A DNA stretch of 54,780 nucleotides. Origin: an uncultured Spiribacter sp. (GTDB taxonomy: Bacteria; Pseudomonadota; Gammaproteobacteria; Nitrococcales; Nitrococcaceae). The translations under genes and the position numbers were made by a program. Positions 29,269-41,597 of the stretch are shown one piece after another. The notes beneath the pieces are model-generated. The model did no database searches. It worked only from the letters and a program-made list of their open reading frames with translations, and had not been told where the DNA came from. The stretch spans positions 1 to 54,780 of the forward strand of contig CAJXMI010000004.1 of NCBI GenBank assembly GCA_913056145.1. The letters run 5' to 3'. Positions within the stretch are counted from its first letter, which is position 1. Each line of letters begins with the position of its first letter.

Positions 29269-31060
29269 CCGATTTCTCCAGCACATAACTCCCCGGTGCG
29301 GGCTCGATCGACTTCAGCTTGCCCTCGCCGGGCTTGCGCGCCGGGACCTCACCACCCCGCTTGGGCTCGAGCCACTTCACCCAGTCGAGCCACCATGAGC
29401 CCTCGTGCTGCGTGGCTGCCTCCAGCCAGGCCTCGGGGTCTTTCGGCCGCCGGCTGTTGAGCCAGTAGCCGTACTTCTGCTTCTCGGGCGGGTTGATCAC
29501 ACCGGCAATATGCCCGGATCCGCCCAGCACAAAGCGCGTCTTGCCGCCCAACAGCTTGGCGCTGCTGTAACAGGCATGCCACGGGGCAATGTGATCCTCG
29601 CGAGCCGATATGAAGTAGGCCGGCACCTTGACCTTGCCAAGATCGACCGGCACACCATCGAGCGTAATGCCGCCGGGCTCGCGCAAGCGGTTCTCGAGGT
29701 ACATGTTGCGCAGGTAATACGCATGCATGCGCGCCGGCATGTTGGTCGAGTCCTGGTTCCAGTAGAGCAGATCAAACGGGAACGGATCCTCGCCCTTCAG
29801 GTAGTTGTTCACAAAGAACGACCAGATCAGATCGTTCGAGCGCAGGCTCGACATCGTGGTGGCCATCTGATTGCCCGCCAGATAACCGCGTTCGTTCATC
29901 TGCTTTTCAAGGGCGTTCAGCTGCTCGTCATCGATAAACACCTCGAGCTCGCCCGGGCTCTCGAAATCGAGCAGCGTGGTCAGGAAGGTCGCGCTGTTGA
30001 CGCCCCCCTCACCACGATCGGCCATATACGCCAGGGTTGACGCGAGCAGCGTGCCGCCCAGGCAGTAGCCAATGATGTTGACATCACGCTCGCCAATGGC
30101 CTGCTCAACGGCATCCAGTGCCGCCAGCGGACCCTCTTTCATGTAGTCCTCGAACTGCTTTTCCGCCAGCTCGGCATCGGGGTTGCCCCACGAAATCACG
30201 AAGACCGTGAAGCCCTGCTCGACCAGCCACTTGATCAGCGAGTTCTTGGGGCGCAGGTCAAGGATGTAGTACTTGTTGATCCAGGGCGGGACAAACAGCA
30301 GGGGGCGCCGGGCAACCTGCTCGGTGGCCGGCGTATACTGTATTAACTGCATGAGTTCGTTTTGATAGATGACCTCGCCCGGGGTGACCGCCAGGTCCTC
30401 GCCTACCTGGAAGGCGTCCGGGTGCGTCTGACGGATCTTGAGGGTGCCATTGCCCCGCTCCAGATCCTCCAGCAGCTTGTTCAGGCCATCCAGCAGGTTC
30501 TGGCCACGGCTCTCGACCGTGCGCTCAAGCACCTCGGGGTTGGTGGCCAGGAAATTGGAGGGCGACAGCGCACTCACAAACTGACGGGTGTAGAAGTCGA
30601 TCTTTCGCCGCGTGCGATCATCGAGCCCGTCGACGTTATCAACCGTGTGATGCAGATAGTCGGCCGTGAGCAGGTAGGACTGCTTTACAAAGTCAAAGAA
30701 CGGGTTGTCCTCCCAACCCTCATGGGCAAAGCGCTTGTCACGGCGATCCGGCTCGCGCACGGGCTCGCTCTCGACACCCATCATGCGCAGTGTCGAGTTC
30801 TGCATGAGTGACATGTAGTCCTGCCAGAAGGCCATCTGCGCCTGGACGAGCTGAACAGGATCGGCCATCAGCCGGGCGTAGAGATCCTGAAAGAGCTTGC
30901 TCATGTGCAGGGCGTCGTCCATCGACACATTCTGGCCGGCCTCCTGACGCGCCAGGAAATCCTTGACGAGCTGCTGACTGCGACCAGCGATCTCGGAGAG
31001 AGAGCGACTGAGCTCGTTGGGATCGATGGTGTCGAGTCCGCTATCCTTTTGTTCGGTCAT
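29261..31060 (-). CDS. phaC: Class I poly(R)-hydroxyalkanoic acid synthase
   Basis: Lipase-like box [64 protein letters not shown]. Confidence 0.96.
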   Translation of the reverse strand: MTEQKDSGLDTIDPNELSRSLSEIAGRSQQLVKDFLARQEAGQNVSMDDALHMSKLFQDLYARLMADPVQLVQAQMAFWQDYMSLMQNSTLRMMGVESEPVREPDRRDKRFAHEGWEDNPFFDFVKQSYLLTADYLHHTVDNVDGLDDRTRRKIDFYTRQFVSALSPSNFLATNPEVLERTVESRGQNLLDGLNKLLEDLERGNGTLKIRQTHPDAFQVGEDLAVTPGEVIYQNELMQLIQYTPATEQVARRPLLFVPPWINKYYILDLRPKNSLIKWLVEQGFTVFVISWGNPDAELAEKQFEDYMKEGPLAALDAVEQAIGERDVNIIGYCLGGTLLASTLAYMADRGEGGVNSATFLTTLLDFESPGELEVFIDDEQLNALEKQMNERGYLAGNQMATTMSSLRSNDLIWSFFVNNYLKGEDPFPFDLLYWNQDSTNMPARMHAYYLRNMYLENRLREPGGITLDGVPVDLGKVKVPAYFISAREDHIAPWHACYSSAKLLGGKTRFVLGGSGHIAGVINPPEKQKYGYWLNSRRPKDPEAWLEAATQHEGSWWLDWVKWLEPKRGGEVPARKPGEGKLKSIEPAPGSYVLEKSDG

Positions 31061-31182
31061 GATTTGATTCGCCTCCTGGCACGAGTGGTAGCAAGATCAT
31101 ACGGCACTGCGACAAAGCCCCACAAACACCCGGAAGACTCCCACTGGTTGCAACAGCGGAGTGCGCCGGCGAGGCACCCGGA

Positions 31183-31911
31183 TTGGCCCGGCGTGCCGGG
31201 GCGTTTGTGGCCGACACCCCGCCTGGCGCGGGGCTGTATTTATGGCTCGACCCGAGTGGACTGCACCTGTGTCGGGCGGGGCGGCCAGTCAGCTGCCTGC
31301 GCGTCGATTTTCTGGGGGGTGATCAGGGGTATCGGGCCGGGCAGCTTGGCCGCCAGCGTGAACTCGTGGCTCGCGCCTGCGGCATCAGGGGCAACGCCGC
31401 CATCAACATCGTGGACGCCACCGCGGGCCTGGGGCGCGATGGCTTTGTCCTGGCCGGACTGGGCGCCCGGGTCACGCTGATCGAGCGCTCGCCCGTCGTG
31501 GCCTGCCTGCTCGAGGACGGCCTGGCACGCGCCCGGCAGGGCGGGCTTGATGGCATTGCGAGTCGAATCCGACTGGTGCATGACGACGCACTGCCCTGGC
31601 TGCAGGGTCTGCCCGCCGACAGGCAACCCGACGTGATTTACCTCGACCCCATGTACAGCGACGGTCGGCGCCGGGCCGCCGCCGGCAAAGCCCTTGCACT
31701 GCTGCAGACACTCCTGGGCGACGACGGAGAGGCCACGCCATTGCTCAATGCCGCTACAGGCATTGCGCGGGATCGGGTGGTGGTCAAACGCCAGCGCCGC
31801 GCGCCGCCGCTTGGCGAGCGGCCGCCCGATTATGCGCTCAAGGGGCGTAGCACCCGGTTCGATGTGTATCGCGTCAACGCGGCACGGCGGGCTGATGCCG
31901 GGGAATACTGA
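31183..31911 (+). CDS. rsmJ: 16S rRNA (guanine1516-N2)-methyltransferase RsmJ
   Basis: VDATAGLGRDGFVLAGLGARVTLIERSPVVACLLEDGL; DVIYLDPMYS; TTG start uncertain. Confidence 0.88.
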   Translation: MARRAGAFVADTPPGAGLYLWLDPSGLHLCRAGRPVSCLRVDFLGGDQGYRAGQLGRQRELVARACGIRGNAAINIVDATAGLGRDGFVLAGLGARVTLIERSPVVACLLEDGLARARQGGLDGIASRIRLVHDDALPWLQGLPADRQPDVIYLDPMYSDGRRRAAAGKALALLQTLLGDDGEATPLLNAATGIARDRVVVKRQRRAPPLGERPPDYALKGRSTRFDVYRVNAARRADAGEY

Positions 31912-32779
31912 CCGACGCCTCCAGTGCCAGCATGGTTGACCAGGGGTCGTCGGCGGTCGCCGGTGCCCGCAGATCGTCCTGCCCAACCAGGCGCAGGCGC
32001 AGATCGCTGAACCCGGCCCGCGCCAGTTGACTGGCAACGCCCGCCTGAGCCGCCGCATCCACTTCACCGGCCAGCAACGCGAGCAGTGTGCCGCCGCGCC
32101 CCGCACCCGGCTCGAACTCGGCCAGGCGGAGACTGCGCAAGCGCTCGCCAAAGGCCTCGCGCAGAACCGGCCAGGCTAACTGCAGCCGCTGCCGATGGGC
32201 ACCATTGAGCCGGGGGGTGGGCGGCATGGCCCGCCGCAGCGCCAGATCGATCAGCACCTCCGGCGGTGGCCCGGCGCGCAGCACCGCAGCCGGGGTGCGT
32301 CCGCCCAATCCAGGGTGGGGGCTGAGCCACCAGTTGCCTGCCCCCTGCTCGGTTGCACCGTCGTGCTGGCGCAGCCGCTCCACAAAATGCACATCACAAC
32401 TCACCCGATGCATGCCGGCTACCTGCCGGCGCCGCCCCGGACGGCCACAGCCCTCGCAACATACGGCGGCGGTATCACGGGCCCGGGTAACGGCGGGGAG
32501 AATGCGATCGCGAACGCCATCAAAGCGAATCTCGAGGCCGCCCTGAATGGCGGCAAGACGGCGCCAGCGGAATCCGCCCTGCTCTTCGGCCGGAACGGCC
32601 GCCTCGACCTCGGCAAACAGCTGCTCAAGCAGGTCATGCCAGCCGGCCGGCACGTTGACCTCGACCGGATCCTCATCGGCATGCTGGCCGCGTCGGCGAA
32701 ACTGCCAGGCGTGACGCAGCTGGGCTGCGGCCAGAAAGGCCCGGTGCCGGCGTTCTTCGTCATGAGCAACCATGGGCAT
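31874..32779 (-). CDS. Hypothetical protein with Cys knuckle and MbcA/ParS/Xre (DUF2384)-like segment
   Basis: 301 aa; CCEGCGRPGRRRQVAGMHRVSCDVH then NWWLSPHPGLGGRTPAAVLRAGPPPEVLIDLALRRA; convergent overlap with rsmJ. Confidence 0.7.
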   Translation of the reverse strand: MPMVAHDEERRHRAFLAAAQLRHAWQFRRRGQHADEDPVEVNVPAGWHDLLEQLFAEVEAAVPAEEQGGFRWRRLAAIQGGLEIRFDGVRDRILPAVTRARDTAAVCCEGCGRPGRRRQVAGMHRVSCDVHFVERLRQHDGATEQGAGNWWLSPHPGLGGRTPAAVLRAGPPPEVLIDLALRRAMPPTPRLNGAHRQRLQLAWPVLREAFGERLRSLRLAEFEPGAGRGGTLLALLAGEVDAAAQAGVASQLARAGFSDLRLRLVGQDDLRAPATADDPWSTMLALEASVSIPRHQPAVPR

Positions 32780-32802
32780 ATTGTGCGCAAAGCCGCCCCA
32801 TA

Positions 32803-32837
32803 AACAAAAAAACCCGTGGCTGCAGCGCAGCCACGGG
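32803..32837 (-). terminator. Rho-independent terminator downstream of RRM protein gene
   Basis: CCCGTGGCTG (32813-32822)/CAGCCACGGG (32828-32837) with A-run on + (U-run on minus). Confidence 0.88.
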
Positions 32838-32859
32838 CTATCAACGGCTTATCGGGCCG

Positions 32860-33141
32860 TTACCAGGAGCGGCGCGGGCCACCCCCACCGCCGGCAGGCT
32901 TACGATCCTGCGCTTCGTTGATGCGCAGGGTGCGTCCGCCCATTTCGGTTCCGTTCAGGGCCTCGATGGCGGCATCCGCCTCGGAGGGATCCATGCGAAC
33001 GAAGCCAAAGCCGCGAGGACGACCGGTTTCCCGATCGGAAATCATGCGAACTTCTTTGACCTCGCCATGCGGGGCAAACAGATCACGGACTTCGTCCTCG
33101 GAGGCGGTAAAGGGCAGATTGCCCACGTAAATCGATTTCAT
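32860..33141 (-). CDS. RRM-type RNA-binding protein
   Basis: KSIYVGNLPF (RNP2), RPRGFGFVRM (RNP1), GGRTLRINEA; Gly-rich C-terminus. Confidence 0.95.
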   Translation of the reverse strand: MKSIYVGNLPFTASEDEVRDLFAPHGEVKEVRMISDRETGRPRGFGFVRMDPSEADAAIEALNGTEMGGRTLRINEAQDRKPAGGGGGPRRSW

Positions 33142-33384
33142 CAGTAACGTCTCATCACGCTCTGCCGGCTTGTGTTGAGCTCGGCAGGTCTAACATCGCA
33201 GAGGGCAAAACACCCTCCTTCGGGCGGCCTTACATCGGCACGCCGGGCCGGGCCACTCGCAAGCGACACCAACTTGAGGTTGACAATACGGCAGTCAGTG
33301 GTGCCGCGCAATCAGAAATTTGTTCAGAAACTCGGTACCATGTCGAATTGCATTATTTATTGAGCAAAACAGGAGGCCGGGCCG

Positions 33385-33804
33385 ATGGGGGCACCCCTCG
33401 ACAGCGGCGATGCCATACTCGATCGTCAGGGCGCCTACGCGCACTGGCTGCTGCGAACGCCGCTGGCGCTTGTAATGCTCTACCACGGGCTCGACAAATG
33501 GCTGGGCAGCGGCCTTGCCGGCTTTGCCGAGGGCATTGGCCTGCCGTTCGCCGTGGCGGCAGCCGTGGCGACAAGCGAGGTGGCTGCAGGGCTTTGCCTG
33601 CTCATCGGCGCCATAGCGGGCGACTGGATCACCCGCCTTGGCGCCGCGCTGGCCTGCCCGGTTCTGCTGGGGGCCATATTCATGGTCCACTGGGGGCAGT
33701 GGCATTTCCTGCCGAGCGCCAGTCATCCGATGGGTGGTCTGGAGTTTCAGGTAACCCTGCTGTTCCTCGCCACCTATCTGCTGATTCGCGGCAACCAGAC
33801 CTGA
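33385..33804 (+). CDS. DoxX family membrane protein
   Basis: YAHWLLRTPLALVMLYHGLDKWL; four hydrophobic segments; HWGQWHF..HPMGGLEFQVTLL. Confidence 0.88.
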   Translation: MGAPLDSGDAILDRQGAYAHWLLRTPLALVMLYHGLDKWLGSGLAGFAEGIGLPFAVAAAVATSEVAAGLCLLIGAIAGDWITRLGAALACPVLLGAIFMVHWGQWHFLPSASHPMGGLEFQVTLLFLATYLLIRGNQT

Positions 33805-33814
33805 TGGATACGCG

Positions 33815-34117
33815 ATGACCGATACCGACCGCAAACGCCTGCTCGCCCGTCTTTCGCGCGGCGTGGTCTACTCCGCACCGCTCCTGATCGCGGTAACGGG
33901 GGCCGCCTCGCTGCATGCCATTGTCTCGGATATCCGGACACCGCCGGAGAGCGCAGGCGTCGAGCGCGACAGCGCGGCGCCCGGGGCGACGCCGGAAGCC
34001 ACACCCGAGGCCATGCCCGAAGCAGCGCCGGAGGCCACTCCCGAGGCCATGCCTGAGGCAACACCGGAGGCCGCCCCCGAGGCCATGCCCGAGGCCAGCC
34101 CGGAGGCCTCGTACTAG
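33815..34117 (+). CDS. Small TM-anchored protein with Pro-Glu-Ala repeat tail
   Basis: One hydrophobic segment (VVYSAPLLIAVTGAASLHAIV) then (A/M/T)PEA(x)PEA repeats; 10 bp after doxX-like gene. Confidence 0.65.
   Translation: MTDTDRKRLLARLSRGVVYSAPLLIAVTGAASLHAIVSDIRTPPESAGVERDSAAPGATPEATPEAMPEAAPEATPEAMPEATPEAAPEAMPEASPEASY
33990..34112 (+). repeat. Degenerate PEA-coding tandem repeat
   Basis: Repeated GCC(GG)AGGCC-type units encoding TPEATPEAMPEAAPEATPEAMPEATPEAAPEAMPEASPEAS. Confidence 0.75.
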
Positions 34118-34141
34118 GCCGCCTGGGCCGCCTGGACCGCC

Positions 34142-35286
<1,145 letters not shown>

Positions 35287-35292
35287 CCGCCA

Positions 35293-36612
35293 TCATTCCA
35301 CGGCGTTAATGACGTCGGCCGGCCCGACCAGCACCGTTACCAGTCGGTCGGGGTGGATATGGGTCTGCAACGCGGACTGGACATCGCCAGCGTCAAGGGT
35401 TTCGACGCGATCGACAAATCGCTGCAGATAGTCATGCGGCAGGTCATGGAAACCAATGCTCGAGACATAACCCAGCAGATCCTGATTGCTGTCTAGCTGC
35501 AGCGGGAAGCTGCCGGTAATGTTTCGCTTCGAGCCGTCCAGGCGCTCGGCCGAGGGGCCGTCATCGCGCAACTCCTGCAGACTGCCCCGCAACACCTCGA
35601 GCGCCTCGCCGAGCGCGTCGTTACGCACCTGGGTTGCCATCTGGAAGCGGCCTCGCCGCGCGCCCGTCGTAACGCGTGACGAGCTGCTGTAGGAAAGCCC
35701 CCGCTCCTCGCGCATGCGCTCGGCGAGGATCGAAGTCAGGCCGCCACCGCCCAGAATGTGATTACCCAGGTAGAGCGGGTAATAGGCCTCATCGCCACGG
35801 CGCACCGCTGGCTGGCCAACCACGACATGGGTCTGCCCGGCCTCGAAGGGGATACGCACGATCTGCGGCGTCTGGGGCAGTTCGACCTCGGGCAGTGGCT
35901 CCAGCGACTCACCGGCCGGCAGCGCCCCGGCAAGTGCGTTGGCCATCTGCTCCGCCGCAGCCCGATCCAGATCACCCACAATCGAGATCACGGCGTTTGC
36001 CGCGGTGTAATGGGCGGCGTGGAAGGCCATTACCGCCTCCCGCGACAGGCCCTGCACCGACTCCAGCGTGCCCGCAGGTGGCGAGGCATAGGGGTGGTCG
36101 CCATAAATACCCCGGGTAAAGGCGCGTTCGGCCAGATCCGACGGCGATGACTGCGCCTGCTGCAGTCCCAGCAGCATTTGCTGGCGGACGCGCTCGAGGG
36201 CGTCAGCGGGGAAGCTCGCGCCCTGCAACACCTCGGCCAGGCTGCTGATAGCCGGGTCGAGGCGGGCCGGATCGCTCAGGCTGCGCAGAGACACCTCGGC
36301 CACGTCACGGCTGCTGCCGCTGGAAACCCGCGCCCCGTGCCGCTCGAAGGAGCGGGCGATTTCGCCGGCATCCCGCTCGGTTGTGCCCTCCAGCAGGAGG
36401 TTGCTGACCATGCGGGCCAGCCCGGGCGTCCCGGCGTCCCGGGCGCTGCCGGCATCAAATGCGACGCGCAAGTCCACAATCGGCAGCTCGTGGCGTTCGA
36501 CAAAAAGGACCCGCGCCCCGTTGTCGGTTGCCCATTCCTGGATATCCGCTTCCATTGCACCCCCCGTGCCCGTCATTGCGATCAGCCCGATTGCCGTTAA
36601 CCAGCGTTTCAT
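35293..36612 (-). CDS. M16 family peptidase-like protein (no HxxEH, likely non-catalytic partner)
   Basis: Signal peptide; M16 fold motifs (RMVSNLLLEGTTERDAGEIARSFERHGARV) without Zn-binding HxxEH. Confidence 0.9.
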   Translation of the reverse strand: MKRWLTAIGLIAMTGTGGAMEADIQEWATDNGARVLFVERHELPIVDLRVAFDAGSARDAGTPGLARMVSNLLLEGTTERDAGEIARSFERHGARVSSGSSRDVAEVSLRSLSDPARLDPAISSLAEVLQGASFPADALERVRQQMLLGLQQAQSSPSDLAERAFTRGIYGDHPYASPPAGTLESVQGLSREAVMAFHAAHYTAANAVISIVGDLDRAAAEQMANALAGALPAGESLEPLPEVELPQTPQIVRIPFEAGQTHVVVGQPAVRRGDEAYYPLYLGNHILGGGGLTSILAERMREERGLSYSSSSRVTTGARRGRFQMATQVRNDALGEALEVLRGSLQELRDDGPSAERLDGSKRNITGSFPLQLDSNQDLLGYVSSIGFHDLPHDYLQRFVDRVETLDAGDVQSALQTHIHPDRLVTVLVGPADVINAVE

Positions 36613-37952
36613 GACCGGGTCTCCCCATCCGCCGGCTGCAGGATGCCGATGGTCAGCTCTTCGCGGCGCAGATAGCGCCTGGCCGCTGCCTGCACGTCCT
36701 CGGCGCTCACCGCACGCACCCGGTCCTCAAATTCAGCGAGCGCCTCGTAGCCGGCACCGGTTGTCTCGAGCATGCCCACCTGCATCGCCTGGTAGAACAC
36801 CGAATCCAGCTGGAAGAGATGATCGGCCAGAAGCTGACTGCGGGCGCGCTCCAGTGCCTCGGCGCTGACCGGTTCGTCCTTCAGGCGCTCAATCTGCTCG
36901 AGCAGCGCCGCCTCGACGGCCGCAACATCACCGTCCGCCGGCACGCCATAGAGCGAGAACTCCGACTCAAGCCGCGTCATCGGGTTGTAGCCGGCGCCAG
37001 CCGCGGCGGCCACGCCACTCCCGCGCACCAGGGTCTCGGGCAGTCGGGCACCGTCGCCACCATCCAGCAGCGTTGCGATCATGAGCAATGCATAGGGGTC
37101 GGCGGGGTCACTGGCGGTTGCCAGCGACGGCACGCCATAACCCATGCGCAGCTGGGTGACACGGGCCTGATCATCGCGATAGACGAGCCGGCGTTCACCC
37201 GGCGGATCAAGCGCCTCGGGGTCGTGTACGGCCGGGACGGGGCGTGCCGGGATATCACCGAAGTGCTCCCGCGCCAGCGCATGAACGGCGTCCGGGTCGA
37301 CATCGCCCGCCACCACCAGGATGGCATTGGCGGGGTTGTACCATTGAGCGTACCACCGCTCGAGATCTTCCACCCCGAACTGCGCTATATCGTCCGCCCA
37401 GCCAATGATGGGGTGGGCGTAGCCCGTCCCGACATGCGCAAGCGCGGCATAGCGCTCACCAAACCGGCCCTCGGGGCGATCTTCGGTGCGCAGGCGTCGC
37501 TCTTCCAGAACCACATCGCGCTCCGTGGCGAGCGCATCGGGGTCAATCTGCAGATTGGCCATGCGATCGGCCTCCAGCTCGAGCGCGACCGGCAGCCGGT
37601 CGGCCGCCAGAATCTCGAAATAGGCACTGAAGTCGCGGCCGGTGAACGCGTTCTCGCGCCCGCCCTCGCGCGAGATGATCTCGGAGAATCGGCCCTCGGG
37701 ATACGCCTCGGTGCCCTTGAACATCATGTGCTCGAACAGATGGGAGAGGCCGGTCTGGCCCCGGCCCTCGTAACTGGAGCCGATCCGGTACCAGACCTGC
37801 GAGACCGCGACAGGCGCACGGTGGTCTTCACGAACGAGGATCTGCATGCCGTTGTCGAGTGTGAACTCGTGCACCCCCGCCACGGGCTGGGCGGCGGCGG
37901 GCATTGCCAGCAGAGCCGGCACCAGGGCAAATAAGGCATTGCGCGTTGTCAT
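36609..37952 (-). CDS. M16 family zinc metallopeptidase
   Basis: Signal peptide MTTRNALFALVPALLAMPAAAQ; HLFEHMMFKGT Zn motif; ENAFTGRDFSAYFE. Confidence 0.93.
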   Translation of the reverse strand: MTTRNALFALVPALLAMPAAAQPVAGVHEFTLDNGMQILVREDHRAPVAVSQVWYRIGSSYEGRGQTGLSHLFEHMMFKGTEAYPEGRFSEIISREGGRENAFTGRDFSAYFEILAADRLPVALELEADRMANLQIDPDALATERDVVLEERRLRTEDRPEGRFGERYAALAHVGTGYAHPIIGWADDIAQFGVEDLERWYAQWYNPANAILVVAGDVDPDAVHALAREHFGDIPARPVPAVHDPEALDPPGERRLVYRDDQARVTQLRMGYGVPSLATASDPADPYALLMIATLLDGGDGARLPETLVRGSGVAAAAGAGYNPMTRLESEFSLYGVPADGDVAAVEAALLEQIERLKDEPVSAEALERARSQLLADHLFQLDSVFYQAMQVGMLETTGAGYEALAEFEDRVRAVSAEDVQAAARRYLRREELTIGILQPADGETRS

Positions 37953-38027
37953 GCTTCGGCGTCTCCGAGTGGGTGTCACGGTGATACGATAATGCCAGTT
38001 TGTTCGAATTCGACCCACGAGAGTTCC

Positions 38028-39034
38028 ATGCTGCCTTTTCGCCGCAAGCGCCCCACGGGCGATGACAACGCCCCGACCGACCCGTCGCCGTCCACCGACA
38101 GCGGCGGCCTGCTGCAGCGCCTTCGCAGCGGCCTTAAACGAACCGGCAGCGGCCTGGGCCAGTTGTTCCTGGGGCGCAAGCAGATTGACGAGGACCTGCT
38201 CGACGAGCTGGAAACCCTTTTGCTGATGGCCGATGTGGGTGTCGATGCCACCCGACAGATCATCGATGACCTGACCGCGCGCCTCAAACGCAATGAACTG
38301 GCCGATATCGAGGCCCTGCATACGGCGCTGCGCGACGACATGCTGGCCATTCTGGGGCCGGTGGCACAACCCCTCGCCCTGCCCGGGCTCGAGCAGCCCG
38401 CGGTCATCCTGACGGTGGGGGTCAACGGCGCGGGCAAGACCACCACCATCGGCAAGCTTGCTGCAAGGTTGCACGGCGAGGGGCGGCGGGTAATGCTGGC
38501 CGCCGGCGATACCTTCCGGGCCGCCGCCGTCGAGCAGCTCCAGACCTGGGGAGAGCGCACCGGCATAACGGTCATCAGCCAGCCCACGGGCTCCGATGCC
38601 GCCTCGGTGGTGTATGACGCCCACCAATCCGCCACGGCGCGCGGCGTTGATGTATTGATCGCGGACACGGCGGGACGCCTGCACACCCAGGGCAACCTGA
38701 TGGAGGAGCTGCGCAAGATCCATCGGGTGCTTGGCAAGCAGGACGCCACGGCCCCGCACGAGGTCCTCCTGGTGCTTGACGCCGGCACGGGTCAGAACGC
38801 GCTGGCCCAGGTCGAACAGTTCCAGCAGGCCGTCAATGTCACCGGCCTGGTGCTGACCAAGCTCGACGGCACCGCCAAGGGCGGCGTCATCTTTGCGATC
38901 GCGCAGCGCTTTGGCATCCCGGTGCGCTTCATCGGTGTTGGCGAGGGCGTTGATGATCTGCGCCCGTTCGACGCCGAAGCGTTTGTCGATGCCCTGCTCA
39001 GTCAGGCCCGGCCCAACGCCGACGTTGACGACGC

Positions 39035-39038
<4 letters not shown>
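38028..39038 (+). CDS. ftsY: Signal recognition particle receptor FtsY
   Basis: VGVNGAGKTTTIGKLAARL; AAGDTFRAAAVEQLQTW; DTAGRLHTQGNLMEEL; LDGTAKGG. Confidence 0.96.
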
Positions 39039-39681
<643 letters not shown>

Positions 39682-39685
<4 letters not shown>

Positions 39686-40614
39686 AGATCATGGCGCCGC
39701 TAAGGGGCTGGCTGGCACAGCATGCCCGCGCCGCGATCGGAGCGCTGGGCCGGTTGCGGCGGCGGCCTGCGGGCAGCCTGATGACCACAGCCGCCGTGGG
39801 GATCGCACTGGCGCTGCCGGCCGGGTTTCTCCTGGCCGTTGACAACCTGGAGCGCGCCACAACGGGCTGGGATGGAACGCCGCGGCTCTCGGTATTTGTC
39901 GATCAGCGGCTTGCAGCGGAGGCGCAAACCGCGCTGCAGGCCGAGCTGGAGCGGCTCCACGGCGTTCGCGAGGTCACTCTGATCACCCCGGAGGCGGGGC
40001 TCGAGGCCTTTCAACGCGAGTCCGGCATGGCCGATACGCTTGCCCTGCTCGACTCGAACCCGCTGCCACCGGTCCTCGAGGCCACGCTGGCGGATAGCCT
40101 TGGCAGCAACGCCGCCCAGGCGCTCGTCGCGCGGGTCAATGACCTGGACGGCGTCTCCGAGACACGGTTTGACCGCGCCTGGCTGGAGCGCCTGCAGGCC
40201 ATCATGGCCCTCGCAGGGCGCGGGTCGAGCCTGGTCGCACTCCTGCTGGGGCTCACCGTGGCCCTGGTGGTAGGCAACACGATCCGGCTCGACATTGCCA
40301 ACGCCCGCGCCGAGATTGAAATCACCAAGCTGATTGGCGGGACCGACGCCTTCGTCCGACGGCCCTTTCTCTATACCGGACTGTGGTACGGGCTGGCGGG
40401 GGGCCTGCTCGCCGCCCTGTTGCTGGGGATCGGGGTAGCAGCTGTTGCAGGGCCCGCTGCAGACCTCGCAACCCTTTATGGCAGTGATTTCGAGTTGGCG
40501 GGCCCGGGCCTCGATGGCACCCTCACGCTCATTCTGACCGGCACCGGCCTGGGGCTGCTGGGTGCCTGGCTGGCCGTGGGCCGACACCTGGCCACCATCG
40601 AACCCACCGGATGA
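39682..40614 (+). CDS. ftsX: Cell division permease-like protein FtsX
   Basis: Adjacent to ftsE with ATGA overlap; four TMs; VVGNTIRLDIANARAEIEITKLIGGTDAFVRRPFLYTGLWYG. Confidence 0.95.
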
Positions 40615-40683
40615 ACTTGTCGGCCTGCTTTTCATCCAAGCAAGCATGGTAAAATCCAGCGGATAAGAAGGCAGGACACACCA

Positions 40684-41586
40684 ATGTCAACCGCTACCGC
40701 ATTAATCAGCACCGACTACGAAAAACTGCCGCTTCGCGCCGGCAGCGAAGAGCACTACATCCAGGCTGTCAACGCCATCCCGGCGCTTGGCGCCGATGAA
40801 GAGCACGACCTGGCCGTTCGCTATCGCGACCACAACGACCTCGACGCTGCCCGCTGGCTGGTTCTGGCCCACTTGCGCTTTGTTGTGCACGTGGCACGCG
40901 GCTATTCGGGCTACGGCCTGCCGCTCGCCGATCTCATCCAGGAAGGCAACGTCGGCTTGATGAAGGCCGTCAAGCGCTTTGACCCGGAGGTCGGCGTGCG
41001 TCTGGTCTCGTTTGCCGTGCACTGGATCCGGGCCGAAATCCACGAATACATCCTGCGCAACTGGCGCATCGTGAAGGTGGCCACCACCAAGGCGCAGCGC
41101 AAGCTGTTTTTCAACCTGCGCTCGGCCAAAAAACGCCTGGGCTGGCTCAATCGCCAGGAGGTCGAGGCCGTTGCCGAAGACCTTGGCGTCAAGCCCGAGA
41201 CCGTGCTCGAAATGGAATCACGGCTCTCAAGCCAGGACCTCGGCTTCGACCCGACACCGGAGTCGGACGACGAATCGGCCGCACGCGCACCGGCGGCCTA
41301 CCTCGAGGATGTGCGGCTCGACCCGGCCCGCACCATCGAGTCGGAGGACTGGGACGACTGGCGGGAGACGCGTCTGCACGGCGCCATGGACAGCCTCGAT
41401 GCACGCAGCCGCGACATCCTGACCCGGCGCTGGCTCACCGAGCCCAAGGCCACGCTACACACGCTGGCCCACGAATACGGCGTATCGGCAGAGCGTATCC
41501 GCCAGCTCGAGAAAAACGCCCTGCGCAAACTGCGCGACGACATGGGCAGCGACGACATGGGCAGCGACGACGTCCTGGCCACCTGA
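40684..41586 (+). CDS. rpoH: RNA polymerase sigma-32 factor RpoH
   Basis: [72 protein letters not shown] (RpoH box). Confidence 0.97.
   Translation: MSTATALISTDYEKLPLRAGSEEHYIQAVNAIPALGADEEHDLAVRYRDHNDLDAARWLVLAHLRFVVHVARGYSGYGLPLADLIQEGNVGLMKAVKRFDPEVGVRLVSFAVHWIRAEIHEYILRNWRIVKVATTKAQRKLFFNLRSAKKRLGWLNRQEVEAVAEDLGVKPETVLEMESRLSSQDLGFDPTPESDDESAARAPAAYLEDVRLDPARTIESEDWDDWRETRLHGAMDSLDARSRDILTRRWLTEPKATLHTLAHEYGVSAERIRQLEKNALRKLRDDMGSDDMGSDDVLAT
41536..41565 (+). repeat. 15-bp tandem duplication in the 3' end of rpoH
   Basis: GACGACATGGGCAGC x2 then GACGACGTC, encoding [13 protein letters not shown]. Confidence 0.85.
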
Positions 41587-41597
41587 GGCCACTACAG

